Assembly: GCA_964454685.1 (NCBI GenBank)
Contig: CAYVTZ010000019.1
Coordinates: 1-52,658, forward strand
Length of the DNA: 52,658 nt
From: CAYVTZ01 sp964454685
GTDB lineage: Bacteria; Bacillota; Clostridia; Christensenellales; Christensenellaceae
Direction of reading: 5' to 3'
Position numbers and translations under genes: made by a program. The notes under the pieces are model-generated. The model was not told where the DNA came from, did not search any database, and was given only the letters and a program-made list of their open reading frames with translations. This document shows, in pieces, positions 24,442 through 32,096 of this stretch. Within the stretch, counting starts at the first letter, position 1; every line of letters begins with the position of its first letter.

Positions 24442-24861
24442 ATGAAAAAGCAAATTCTCATCCTGATTACTGTGATACTCTGCGCAGCGCTGCTTGGTGC
24501 CTGCTCTCTTGCAGACCCCCTCCTCATCAATGGCAAAACGTATGAAGTAACCAAGGCAAAGCTCATGGACTCCGTCGAGGGTCTCCCCGCGCCTGCGGGT
24601 GGCCGCGTCTATCTTGTGGTCGGAATTCGCGCGGACGCGCCGGATGCAGACGCGATGCAGGCAGCTTTCTTTTCCATTGATGGCGAACGCTGTTATGCAC
24701 TCAAGGATGGCGAGCAAATCTCTTGCAGTATGATCGGCTTCTCGGATGATAGCAATGCAAGCCTTTATTTCGAGGTGCCCGCATCATGGGATAAGGCAAA
24801 AAGCTTCACCTTAGGCGGCGGCTTCAGCGGTACCGCGGTACAGTTGTCTCAGTTATTCTAA
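24442..24861 (+). CDS. small secreted lipoprotein, function unknown
   Basis: 139 residues from the ATG at 24442, which follows AGGTGG. Lipoprotein signal peptide with hydrophobic core LILITVILCAALLGAC; the lipidated Cys is residue 21. The mature part (about 118 residues) is beta-rich with RVYLVVGIRADAP and ASLYFEVPASWDKAKSFTL, which resembles DUF4352/DUF5067-type immunoglobulin-like lipoproteins. Monocistronic between its promoter and the terminator hairpin at 24873-24898. I do not recognise a specific function. Confidence 0.75.
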   Translation: MKKQILILITVILCAALLGACSLADPLLINGKTYEVTKAKLMDSVEGLPAPAGGRVYLVVGIRADAPDADAMQAAFFSIDGERCYALKDGEQISCSMIGFSDDSNASLYFEVPASWDKAKSFTLGGGFSGTAVQLSQLF

Positions 24862-24872
24862 CACGCAAAAAG

Positions 24873-24898
24873 CCGCTTCTTCTTTCGAGAAGGAGCGG
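24873..24898 (+). terminator. proximal copy of lipoprotein-gene terminator hairpin, T-run lost
   Basis: 26-nt hairpin CCGCTTCT...AGGAGCGG directly followed by the start of repeat R3 (TGTGAGTGTC) rather than T residues. The same hairpin recurs with 24 of 26 bases identical at 25093-25118 where it is followed by TTTTGTTTTA. Confidence 0.7.
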
Positions 24899-25092
24899 TG
24901 TGAGTGTCAAAAAAGTCTCAGCGCTTTGTCAGGCTGTTAAGAAAGCTGCAAGTCAAGGCGCGAGAAATTGCAAAAGACGAGATAGAATATGCAATTCATC
25001 GAGATTTTTGCAATTTCGGCAACGATGGAAGTCATTTTGCAAATGCTATTCGCGCTTGTAAAATGACGGTTGCGGCTTTATCGACAGCCTGA
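24899..25092 (+). repeat. dispersed structured repeat, copy R3, between duplicated hairpins
   Basis: 194 bp, same family as 36261-36453 (most of its length alignable), more distantly 3060-3215 and 1858-2291. It runs from GAGTGTCAAAAAAGTCTCAG to TTTATCGACAGCCTGA. Inverted arms: GTCAGGCTG with CAGCCTGAC; AAAGCTGCAAGTCA with TGACGGTTGCGGCTTT; internal GTCATTTTGCAA with TTGTAAAATGAC. A 62-codon ATG frame can be read through it, but the frame is an unlikely gene because it is made of the inverted-repeat arms and is not kept in the other copies. Confidence 0.75.
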
Positions 25093-25128
25093 CCGCTTCT
25101 TTTTTCGGGAAGGAGCGGTTTTGTTTTA
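25093..25128 (+). terminator. distal copy of lipoprotein-gene terminator with T-run
   Basis: CCGCTTCT, T-rich loop region, AGGAGCGG (25093-25118) then TTTTGTTTTA. This is the functional terminator half left after the element separated it from the gene. Confidence 0.7.
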
Positions 25129-25272
25129 TCGGCGTATGCCGATGTCTGTTTGCTTCCCAAGCCAACATGCTCCGCTCCTTTCACAGAATGTTCACACAAT
25201 TTTCTGCAAAAATGATATAATAATGGGTAATTCCGTAGCAGTCGGATGAAATCCATAAAATCGAGGCTATTT

Positions 25273-26895
25273 ATGATCATACGAAAAATCACAGCAATCG
25301 CCGCGCTGGTTGCGCTTTTGTCCGTCAGCGTCATGGGTTGCGCGCTATTCAATCAAAAGGAAAGCACCGTAGAAGAATCCGTGCAGCCGCGTGAGGTGAT
25401 GACGGAGGAAACCTTCTCCAAGCTTTCACAAAAGATTGCCACCGAGCCAATGGACGGCGTTTCCGAGGAGAAGATTTATCAAACGGAAAGCAACGTCTAT
25501 GTAGACGCGCATTATCCCGCGCTCACCGGCAACGAGCCGGTGTCCACCTCCATCTCCAACTTTGTCAACGGGCAAATCAAAAGCTATACGCAGGAGGCGC
25601 AGTCCACGCACACGCGCAAGCCTGAATTTATCTGCACCTATTGTATGACCTATAAGCCATATCGTTCGCAGAACGGCAAATTGTTCAGCGTAAAATTTTC
25701 TGAAAACATCAGTACCGATAAGCTGGAACGTACCGATTATATCTCCACGCTTGTGCTGGATACCGAAACAGGCAAGCGTATGGCGCTGGACGATCTGTTC
25801 GATTCCTCACAAAACTATCTGGATCAGCTTTCCAATCTGGTGCAGGAGTCATTGCTGCGCAATGAAATCGTGCAAAAGTGTCTGGACGAAGCGCTGCTCA
25901 CGCAAGGCACCAAACCTTCCGGTGAAAATTTCAGTAATTTTGTGGTGACCCCCGAAAACATCATCTTTTTCTTTAATAAAAATATCGTTGCCCCCGCCGG
26001 GGCAGGCACGCTTACCGTCAGCATCCCCATCTCAGATCTTGCGGCTTATTTAAAACTGGACGTGCGCGATCAGATCGACGGCTATGCCACCGCCGCGTAC
26101 GAAGCCGCTCTGCAAAACGATCCCATCGCAGAGCCCACACAGGACCCCGGCGCATCCACCGCCCCGCAGGATCCATCCGCATCCACCGCGCCGCAAGGCA
26201 CAGGTTTGCCGGAACAGCTCACCAAGTGGGACAGCAGTTATATGCAGCCAAAGTCCATCGACGGCATTGACGTGCAAAACGATAAAGTGATCGCGTTGAC
26301 CTTCGACGACGGCCCCTCCAATTATACGCCCAAAATTCTGGACGCGCTCAAATCCGTGGGCGGCAAGGCAACCTTCTTCCTGCCGGGTGAGCGTGTAGAA
26401 CAGTATTCTGATGTTTTAAAACGCACCTATGAGGAAGGTCACGATATCGGTACGCATGGCTACAAGCATTTGGACTACACCAAACAAACACTCGATGAGG
26501 TCATGACCAACGAAATCGGCAAAACCAACGAGGTGATCGCTTCTATCGTAGGGGTACGCCCCATCATAGATCGTCCGCCCTATGGCGCATGCGGCGATGA
26601 GCTCGCGCAGCAAATCGGCAGGGAGCAGATCATGTGGAACGTCGATCCCAACGATTGGAAGCCGGAGAATCGCAATGCCGATATCGTCTATAACAATGTA
26701 ATGGGCGCGGTCAAAAATGGCGCGGTCGTACTATCGCACGATATTTATGAATCCACCGCAGACGCATATGTGCGCATCATCAAAGAGCTAAGCGATCAGG
26801 GCTATAAACTGGTCACAATCACGCAGATGATGCAGATTGCCGCCGCGCGCGGTCAAGCCTTGGGCTATCGCTTCAGTCAGCTCAAAACGGACTAA
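25273..26895 (+). CDS. lipid-anchored polysaccharide deacetylase (PdaC/NodB type)
   Basis: 540 residues from the ATG at 25273, preceded by GAGG; an upstream ATG (25246) lacks a ribosome binding site. Lipobox SVMGC near residue 23. Residues about 45-270 resemble the DUF4163/DUF3298 pair seen in PdaC and RsiV. A Pro/Ala/Thr-rich linker (EPTQDPGASTAPQDPSASTA) leads to a NodB domain: catalytic and metal Asp in LTFDDGPSNYT, metal His in GTHGYKHLDYT, RPPYGACGDE, WNVDPNDWK, and VLSHDIYEST. All five NodB motifs are present, so it should remove acetyl groups from peptidoglycan or surface glycan, giving lysozyme resistance. Acts outside the membrane. Confidence 0.9.
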   Translation: MIIRKITAIAALVALLSVSVMGCALFNQKESTVEESVQPREVMTEETFSKLSQKIATEPMDGVSEEKIYQTESNVYVDAHYPALTGNEPVSTSISNFVNGQIKSYTQEAQSTHTRKPEFICTYCMTYKPYRSQNGKLFSVKFSENISTDKLERTDYISTLVLDTETGKRMALDDLFDSSQNYLDQLSNLVQESLLRNEIVQKCLDEALLTQGTKPSGENFSNFVVTPENIIFFFNKNIVAPAGAGTLTVSIPISDLAAYLKLDVRDQIDGYATAAYEAALQNDPIAEPTQDPGASTAPQDPSASTAPQGTGLPEQLTKWDSSYMQPKSIDGIDVQNDKVIALTFDDGPSNYTPKILDALKSVGGKATFFLPGERVEQYSDVLKRTYEEGHDIGTHGYKHLDYTKQTLDEVMTNEIGKTNEVIASIVGVRPIIDRPPYGACGDELAQQIGREQIMWNVDPNDWKPENRNADIVYNNVMGAVKNGAVVLSHDIYESTADAYVRIIKELSDQGYKLVTITQMMQIAAARGQALGYRFSQLKTD

Positions 26896-26927
26896 ATCAG
26901 CCCGCCCAACATCTTCTTGCTTGCTTT

Positions 26928-26960
26928 GACCGCGGTCGCGTTCGCATCGCGGTCTTATTT
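26928..26960 (+). terminator. terminator of deacetylase gene
   Basis: GACCGCG, 13-nt loop, CGCGGTC, then TTATTTT; 33 nt after the stop. Confidence 0.75.
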
Positions 26961-26966
26961 TACTCC

Positions 26967-26995
26967 TTGAATCTGCCCCATGCTTCGGTTATACT
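26967..26995 (+). promoter_or_regulatory. promoter of TrkA_C gene
   Basis: TTGAAT (26967-26972), 17-nt spacer, TATACT (26990-26995). A hairpin GTTGAGC/GCTCAAC (27002-27021) would be at the 5' end of the transcript. Confidence 0.65.
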
Positions 26996-27067
26996 GTTAT
27001 CGTTGAGCAATGCCGCTCAACAAACCTCAAGAACCACGCAAAAAAATGCTTGAAGGGGTGACTGATT

Positions 27068-27868
27068 ATGTCTCTTTCCAATTCACTTGCCATGTTTGTC
27101 GGTGTCGCGCTCGCGTACATCCTCATGATCGACGTTTTCACGGTGTTGTTTCGCGTCACAGGTTTCAAGTATGAAAAAGCGCATTTTCAGGTAATCTCAT
27201 TGCTCACCAACAGCGGATATACCACGCGCGAAAGCGAATTAACGATGTCTACCATATCGCGCCGCAAGCTGGCAAAATTTGTCATGATGTTCGGCTATGT
27301 GTTTTCCGTCACCGTCGTCACGGTCATCGTCAATGTCGTCATGTCGCTCAATACACAGCAAGCAGCTATGCTGTGGGATTCTCTCGTGATCATGAGTATT
27401 GTGTTCATCGCCTTCATGTTGTTTCGTAAAATTCCCTTCACGCGCGATCTGTTCAACGATGGCGTGGAGCGCCTCAGCCGTCGTTTTTTTTATCGTGGGC
27501 AGGAAAATCCCATTATCGTGCTGGATGAATTTGCCAAAGGCGTGATCGCTGAAGTTTATATCGCCAAAATGCCGCCCGATCTCGAGGGCAAATCTCTCGC
27601 GCAGCTCCGGCTCAACAAGCAGTTTGATATCCACTTCATTTTCGTCAAACGCGGGAAAACAGTAGTCGAAGTCGCCCACGGCGATCTTACGCTGCGCGTC
27701 GGCGACCAAGCGCTGATGTTTGGTTCCTATCAAAATATCAAACATGTATTTCAGTTCTCCAAGCAGGATACGCGCGTCGATTCCACTTATATGGACGATG
27801 GTTTTGAAACCATGCACGAAGCGATGGCCATGCGCAAAAATGATTCCACAATGTCAGACGATCAATAA
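27068..27868 (+). CDS. membrane protein with C-terminal TrkA_C (RCK_C) domain
   Basis: 266 residues. Three membrane segments in the first 125 residues (FVGVALAYILMIDVFTVLF, FVMMFGYVFSVTVVTVIVNVV, SLVIMSIVFIAFML), then a soluble RCK_C domain at about 160-245 (VIAEVYIAKMPPDLEGKSLAQL, LTLRVGDQALMFGS). RCK_C domains gate cation transport, often binding c-di-AMP in Firmicutes. There is no pore loop, so it is a regulator or a transporter of unknown type. AAGGGGTG precedes the ATG. Confidence 0.75.
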   Translation: MSLSNSLAMFVGVALAYILMIDVFTVLFRVTGFKYEKAHFQVISLLTNSGYTTRESELTMSTISRRKLAKFVMMFGYVFSVTVVTVIVNVVMSLNTQQAAMLWDSLVIMSIVFIAFMLFRKIPFTRDLFNDGVERLSRRFFYRGQENPIIVLDEFAKGVIAEVYIAKMPPDLEGKSLAQLRLNKQFDIHFIFVKRGKTVVEVAHGDLTLRVGDQALMFGSYQNIKHVFQFSKQDTRVDSTYMDDGFETMHEAMAMRKNDSTMSDDQ

Positions 27869-27875
27869 AAATCCC

Positions 27876-27899
27876 AAAGCGGCTTTCCCAACAGCCTGA
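27876..27899 (+). repeat. relic: right end of the dispersed repeat
   Basis: AAAGCGGCTTTCCCAACAGC followed by CTGA corresponds to the right end of R3/R4 (TTGCGGCTTT, 5 nt, CAGCCTGA). As in intact copies it leads directly into a terminator hairpin (27898-27930). The rest of the element is missing and the relic begins 7 nt after the TrkA_C stop codon. Confidence 0.55.
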
Positions 27900-27930
27900 C
27901 CGTGCCCCCACCCGGGGCCACGGTCTTTTT
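27898..27930 (+). terminator. terminator of TrkA_C gene
   Basis: GACCGTG...CCCC, loop, GGGG...CACGGTC followed by TTTTTT. Confidence 0.8.
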
Positions 27931-27995
27931 TATGCGGCATTTCCATGCTCCCACGCGGTCGTTTCTCCGTAACGCCGCCTCCACTCGTTCGCACA

Positions 27996-28027
27996 ATATG
28001 AAATTTTTAATATTAAAAATTTCATAT
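27996..28027. promoter_or_regulatory. 32-bp perfect AT-rich palindrome upstream of amt
   Basis: The left half ATATGAAATTTTTAAT (27996-28011) is exactly mirrored by the right half ATTAAAAATTTCATAT (28012-28027). It lies 16 bp before the amt -35 box. It may be an operator, an UP-like element or a cruciform site. It does not fit the TnrA or GlnR consensus well. Confidence 0.55.
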
Positions 28028-28043
28028 ATCTTGCATTTTTCAC

Positions 28044-28071
28044 TTGATTTAATCATTTTTTGTGATAAAAT
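28044..28071 (+). promoter_or_regulatory. promoter of amt-glnK
   Basis: TTGATT (28044-28049), 16-nt spacer, TAAAAT (28066-28071); leader of about 73 nt before the amt ATG. Confidence 0.55.
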
Positions 28072-28150
28072 GAAATTCATAAATTTATTTATTTCTTAAT
28101 CTACCGTTTTGGCGGTTGATATAATTTTAAAGAAAAGTGAGGAAAAAGCC

Positions 28151-29392
28151 ATGTTGAATGCAGGTGACACAAGTTTTATCATGATTTGCTCGGCATTTGT
28201 CTTTCTGATGACGCCGGGGCTATCCTTCTTTTATGGCGGGCTCGCGCGCCGTAAAAATTCGCTGAATACCATGATGTCCTCCGTCTTTGTACTGGGGCTG
28301 GCATCCGTCATGTGGGTGCTGATTGGTTATTCCCTATCCTTCAGCGGCAATACCGGCGGCTGGATCGGCACGCTGGATGCCGTTGCGCTGCACAATATCG
28401 GCAACGAACCAAGCAGCTATGCACCGCACATTCCGCAATATGCCTTCGTGGCGTTTCAGATGATGTTCGCCATCATCACTCCCGCGCTCATCACCGGCGC
28501 AGTTGCCGAGCGTATGAAGTTCAAAGCGCTCGTGTTGTTTCTTGCGCTGTGGTCGCTGATCGTGTATTATCCTTTGGCGCACATGGTTTGGGGCGAGGGC
28601 GGTCTGCTTGCAGAGCTGGGCGCAGTGGACTTCGCCGGCGGCAATGTGGTGCACATCAGCTCCGGCGTCACCGGCCTGATTCTGGTTCTGTTCCTCGGAA
28701 AGCGCAGAGGATATCCCGCCATCGACTATCGCCCGCACAATATCCCCTTTGTGCTGCTCGGCGCCTTCCTGTTGTGGTTTGGCTGGTTCGGGTTCAACGC
28801 AGGCAGTGCGCTTGCAGCAGACGGGCTCGCGGCACATGCGCTGATGACCACCAATGTTTCCGCTGCTTGCGCGATGCTCTCTTGGATGATGATTGATGTC
28901 CTGCGCACGGGCAAGCCCACCGCTGTGGGTACGGCAACCGGCATGCTGGCAGGGCTGGTTGCCATCACACCGGGCGCAGGCTTTGTTCCCATATGGGCAG
29001 CCATGATTATCGGCGTGTTGTCCAGCCCCATCTGCTATTTTATGATCGCGTTTGTAAAAAACCGTCTCAAATATGACGATGCGCTGGATGCGTTCGGTTG
29101 TCATGGCATCGGCGGAATCTGGGGTGGCATTGCGACAGGATTGTTTACCATGAAAGAGATCAACCCTGTCGCCCGTTGGAATGGTCTGGTGTTCGGGGAA
29201 ACCGCTCTGTTTCAGGCACAGATCGTCAGCATTTTGGTCACCATCGGCATCGCCGTGGCAGGCACACTGATCTGCATTGGCATCGTGCGCGCCATCACAC
29301 CGCTGCGCGTCAGCGAACGAGACGAAAAAATTGGTCTGGATGCGTCGGAGCACGGGGAGTCTGCCTATCCGTCCTTCAATGGGCTGGAATAA
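28151..29392 (+). CDS. amt: ammonium transporter Amt
   Basis: 413 residues from the ATG at 28151 (GAGGAAAAAGCC before it), eleven membrane segments. Amt features: PGLSFFYGGLARRKNSLNTM, the SGVTGLILVLFLGKRRGY helix, HNIPFVLLGAFLLWFGWFGF, and DALDAFGCHGIGGIWGGIATG including a twin-His pore His. Conducts NH3/NH4+ under nitrogen limitation. The PII gene starts 14 nt downstream behind AAAGGAGG, the universal amt-glnK pairing; PII plugs the channel when nitrogen is ample. Confidence 0.95.
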   Translation: MLNAGDTSFIMICSAFVFLMTPGLSFFYGGLARRKNSLNTMMSSVFVLGLASVMWVLIGYSLSFSGNTGGWIGTLDAVALHNIGNEPSSYAPHIPQYAFVAFQMMFAIITPALITGAVAERMKFKALVLFLALWSLIVYYPLAHMVWGEGGLLAELGAVDFAGGNVVHISSGVTGLILVLFLGKRRGYPAIDYRPHNIPFVLLGAFLLWFGWFGFNAGSALAADGLAAHALMTTNVSAACAMLSWMMIDVLRTGKPTAVGTATGMLAGLVAITPGAGFVPIWAAMIIGVLSSPICYFMIAFVKNRLKYDDALDAFGCHGIGGIWGGIATGLFTMKEINPVARWNGLVFGETALFQAQIVSILVTIGIAVAGTLICIGIVRAITPLRVSERDEKIGLDASEHGESAYPSFNGLE

Positions 29393-29406
29393 AAGGAGGT
29401 CACAGC

Positions 29407-29748
29407 ATGAAAAAAATCGAAGCAATCATCCGTCCGGAAAAGTACGAGGATGTCAAAGAAGCCTTAAGCGCAATCGAGGTATGCGGCATCACTGTCTATG
29501 AGGTCATGGGCTGCGGCGCCCAAAAGGGCTGGGGCGAGGTCGTGCGCGGCAACACCGTAGACTTGAATATGCTGCCAAAAATCAAATTCGAAATCGTTGT
29601 CGCCTCTCAAGAATGGGTGGATCGCATCGTCGATACCATTTTAAAAACCGCGGGAACGCAAAACATCGGTGATGGTAAAATCTTTGTTTCAGATTTACAG
29701 GATGTCGTGCGCATCCGCACCGGCGAGCATGGGGTGGAAGCAATATAG
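29407..29748 (+). CDS. glnK: PII family nitrogen regulator, T-loop without tyrosine
   Basis: 113 residues. N-terminal KKIEAIIRPEKYEDVKEAL and C-terminal IGDGKIFVSDLQDVVRIRTG are canonical PII signatures. The T-loop reads GCGAQKGWGEVVRGNTVDLN; the position of the uridylylated tyrosine (YRGAEY in enteric GlnB/GlnK) is not Tyr, so covalent uridylylation is not expected and control would rest on ATP/ADP/2-oxoglutarate binding. Cotranscribed with amt, so it most likely gates that channel. Confidence 0.93.
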   Translation: MKKIEAIIRPEKYEDVKEALSAIEVCGITVYEVMGCGAQKGWGEVVRGNTVDLNMLPKIKFEIVVASQEWVDRIVDTILKTAGTQNIGDGKIFVSDLQDVVRIRTGEHGVEAI

Positions 29749-29854
29749 CGTGGCGCATGTTGTCTGCGGGTTGCCGGTTTGACTAATTCATGAAACGGAG
29801 TATAATGTTTCTTTAATATCAAAAATACGCATTCAAAGGAAGGAAGCAACCGGA

Positions 29855-30640
29855 ATGAACAATAAGATAGCATTGATCACCGCAGCAACTCAGGGGATTG
29901 GATGGGCAGCCGCGCATAGATTGGCGTGCGAGGGCGCAACCGTATATATCTCCTCCATACAAACAGACATTGATGCCGCAAAGGAGAAAATAGAGCAGTG
30001 CAATCGAGATGGTCTGAAAATTTCACCCATCGTCTATGACGCGTTTGACGAGGCAACATACCCTCCTATGGTTTCCGCAGTGCTTGAAAAAGAAGGTCGC
30101 ATCGATATTCTTGTAAATAACTTCGGGTATACCAATCCAAAAAAAGATTTGGATGTCGCGCACATAGACTATCATGATTTTGAGCGTTTCTTGAACGTCA
30201 ATCTTCAAAGCGTTCTGTTGCCTACGCAGCTTGTCCTGCCCTCCATGCAGAAGAACGGTGGATGTATCATCAACATCTCTTCCATCGCGGCGCACGTTCC
30301 GGATATGACACAAATGGCTTATGGCACCGCAAAGGCAGCCATCTGTCATATCACTAAAATGGTCGCGGCGCAGCAGGCATTTTACGGTATTCGCTGCAAT
30401 GCCGTTCTTCCCGGAGTTGTGGCTACCGGTGCGGTCATGAAACACTTAACGCCGGAGTATCAGCAGTCCATGTTACGCCACGTCCCCGCCGGGCGCATGG
30501 CGCAGCCGGACGAGTTGGGGGATGCCGTTGCCTTTTTGTCGGCAAACGGTTATGTGACAGGGCAGTTGCTGGAGGTTGCCGGAGGCTTTGGCTTGCCCAC
30601 GCCACTCTATGCCGATCTCGTGGCGCGCATGTCAAAATAA
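29855..30640 (+). CDS. short-chain dehydrogenase, resembles clostridial 7-alpha-hydroxysteroid dehydrogenase
   Basis: 261 residues, classical SDR: TAATQGIG cofactor loop, LVNNFGYT, NISS with catalytic Ser, YGTAK with Tyr and Lys, and RCNAVLPGVVATGAVM. Beyond the general fold, several segments match what I remember of Clostridium sordellii 7-alpha-HSDH: an FDA motif followed by Y-x-x-M, GRIDILVNNFG with KDLD, the HVP-x-x-R segment after the active site, and the C-terminal LEVAGGFGLPTPLYADL. Such enzymes oxidise the 7-alpha-hydroxyl of bile acids. GAAGGAAG precedes the ATG. A monocistronic unit ended by the terminator at 30647. Substrate is inferred from memory, not from alignment. Confidence 0.7.
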   Translation: MNNKIALITAATQGIGWAAAHRLACEGATVYISSIQTDIDAAKEKIEQCNRDGLKISPIVYDAFDEATYPPMVSAVLEKEGRIDILVNNFGYTNPKKDLDVAHIDYHDFERFLNVNLQSVLLPTQLVLPSMQKNGGCIINISSIAAHVPDMTQMAYGTAKAAICHITKMVAAQQAFYGIRCNAVLPGVVATGAVMKHLTPEYQQSMLRHVPAGRMAQPDELGDAVAFLSANGYVTGQLLEVAGGFGLPTPLYADLVARMSK

Positions 30641-30646
30641 AACAAC

Positions 30647-30688
30647 AATGAGTGCCGATTGCGATGTTGCGCAGGATCGGCACTCATT
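30647..30688. terminator. bidirectional terminator between SDR and galE
   Basis: AATGAGTGCCGAT (30647-30659) pairs perfectly with ATCGGCACTCATT (30676-30688), a 13-bp stem followed by TTATTG on the plus strand and by TGTTGTTTTATTTT on the minus strand. Confidence 0.85.
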
Positions 30689-30716
30689 TTATTGACATTC
30701 TTACAGATTTTTTTAC

Positions 30717-31706
30717 TTACTCCACATATCCGCCCGGATGTGTGCTGTGCCAGTTCCACGCCGATTGCACAATCTGTTCCAGCCGCGCAAACTGTGGCTT
30801 CCATCCCAAAATCGAAACCGCCTTTTCACTGGACGCGATCAGCCGCGCCGGGTCTCCCGCTCTGCGCGTCGCCTCCTGCGTAGGGATGGGGTGCCCCGTC
30901 ACACGCCGCGCCACTTCAATCACTTCACGCACCGAATATCCCACGCCGTTCCCCAGGTTAAAGACGTCGCTTACGCCGCCTTGCTCCAAATATCGCATGG
31001 CAAGAATATGCGCCTCCGCAAGGTCACTCACATGGATGTAGTCCCGTATGCACGTGCCGTCCTCCGTTGGGTAATCCGTTCCGAATATGGTAATGGACTC
31101 GCGCTGCCCCAGCGGCACTTGCAGCACCAGCGGAATCAAATGCGTTTCCGGTTTGTGCGCCTCGCCAATGTCGCCGCTCGCGTCTGCGCCCGCCGCGTTA
31201 AAATACCGCAGAGAAACAAACCGGATGCCGTGCGCCGCGTCCGCCCAATGGAACAGTCGCTCCATCGCCAATTTGGTCTCCCCATACGGATTGGTGGGCA
31301 GCGTCCGGTCGCTCTCTAAAATCGGAATGCTCTGCGGTTCCCCATAGGTCGCCGCCGTCGAAGAAAATACGATGCTTCGCACATCGTGATCGCGCATCGC
31401 TCCCAGCAGTGCAATCGCTCCGCCCACATTATTGTCGTAATATTTCAGCGGGTTCGTCATGCTCTCCCCCACCAGCGAGTTCGCGGCAAAGTGAATCACC
31501 GCATCCACGCGTTCACGCGCAAACACCTGTTCCAAAAACGCCGCGTCACGAATGTCTCCATGATAAAATGCCGCGCGCGCATCCAGCGCCGCACGGTATC
31601 CCGTTTCCAAGCTGTCTGCCACCGCCACCGTATGCCCCTGCTCCAACAGCCGCCGCACGGTATGACTTCCAATGTATCCCGCGCCGCCTAATATCAATAC
31701 CCGCAT
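30717..31706 (-). CDS. galE: UDP-glucose 4-epimerase
   Basis: 329 residues from the ATG at 31706, chosen over 31712 because the GGTGGGGG ribosome binding site is then at normal spacing. Interconverts UDP-glucose and UDP-galactose with bound NAD. Motifs: VLILGGAGYIGSHTVRRLLE, FAANSLVGESMTNPLKYYDN, SSTAATYGEP, NPYGETKLAMERL (Tyr-x-x-x-Lys variant), RYFNAAGAD, and DGTCIRDYIHVSDLAEAH. Probably the last gene of a minus-strand group with two zinc-ribbon genes. Confidence 0.95.
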   Translation of the reverse strand: MRVLILGGAGYIGSHTVRRLLEQGHTVAVADSLETGYRAALDARAAFYHGDIRDAAFLEQVFARERVDAVIHFAANSLVGESMTNPLKYYDNNVGGAIALLGAMRDHDVRSIVFSSTAATYGEPQSIPILESDRTLPTNPYGETKLAMERLFHWADAAHGIRFVSLRYFNAAGADASGDIGEAHKPETHLIPLVLQVPLGQRESITIFGTDYPTEDGTCIRDYIHVSDLAEAHILAMRYLEQGGVSDVFNLGNGVGYSVREVIEVARRVTGHPIPTQEATRRAGDPARLIASSEKAVSILGWKPQFARLEQIVQSAWNWHSTHPGGYVE

Positions 31707-31828
31707 ATTCATACCCCCACCGGCATATCCCCGCGCCCCTTGTTCCGTTCGACCTTAAGGACGCTTGTCCGCCTATTGCAAAATTTAAGTCCATCATATC
31801 ACGCCGCAAAGAGTATGTCAAAAGCGCC

Positions 31829-32014
31829 TCATTCCCCTTTAAAGGCAATGCTGCGCGACGCGGCCACATCCCATTTTTTGCCGCATTGCGGACAGGTAAT
31901 CAGCGTATCCGTCGAAAAATATTCGATCTCATAGCCGCAGTCGCACTGCTTGGTCAAAAGCTGTGGGGTACCGTTCATGCGGTCCGCCCCCGGACAAAAC
32001 TTGATGTTACTCAT
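31829..32014 (-). CDS. small zinc-ribbon protein, paralogue of next gene
   Basis: 61 residues. Starts MSNIKFCPGADRMNGTPQLL, then CDCGYEIEYFSTDTLITCPQCG, so two CxC/CxxC knuckles that can hold one zinc. The order FCPG-x6-GTP-x-CxxCG-x-EIE-x-FSTD is shared with the protein at 32097-32375, so the pair arose by duplication. CAGGAGAGC precedes the ATG. I know no function; similar proteins occur in anaerobic Firmicutes. Confidence 0.7.
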   Translation of the reverse strand: MSNIKFCPGADRMNGTPQLLTKQCDCGYEIEYFSTDTLITCPQCGKKWDVAASRSIAFKGE

Positions 32015-32096
32015 GCTTGCTCTCCTGTTTTGAATGAATCATGCCGCAAATTCCGGGGCCGGGTCAAAGAGTGGTGCCCCGTGTGTCTGCTTACGC

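Noticed and set aside
24904..25092. 62-codon small protein inside repeat R3
   Set aside because: The frame follows the inverted-repeat arms and is not preserved in R1, R2 or R4 to the same end; the nucleotide structure, not the protein, is conserved.
28334..29425. 363-codon minus-strand frame opposite amt
   Set aside because: Shadow of the ammonium transporter; the sense frame is unambiguous.
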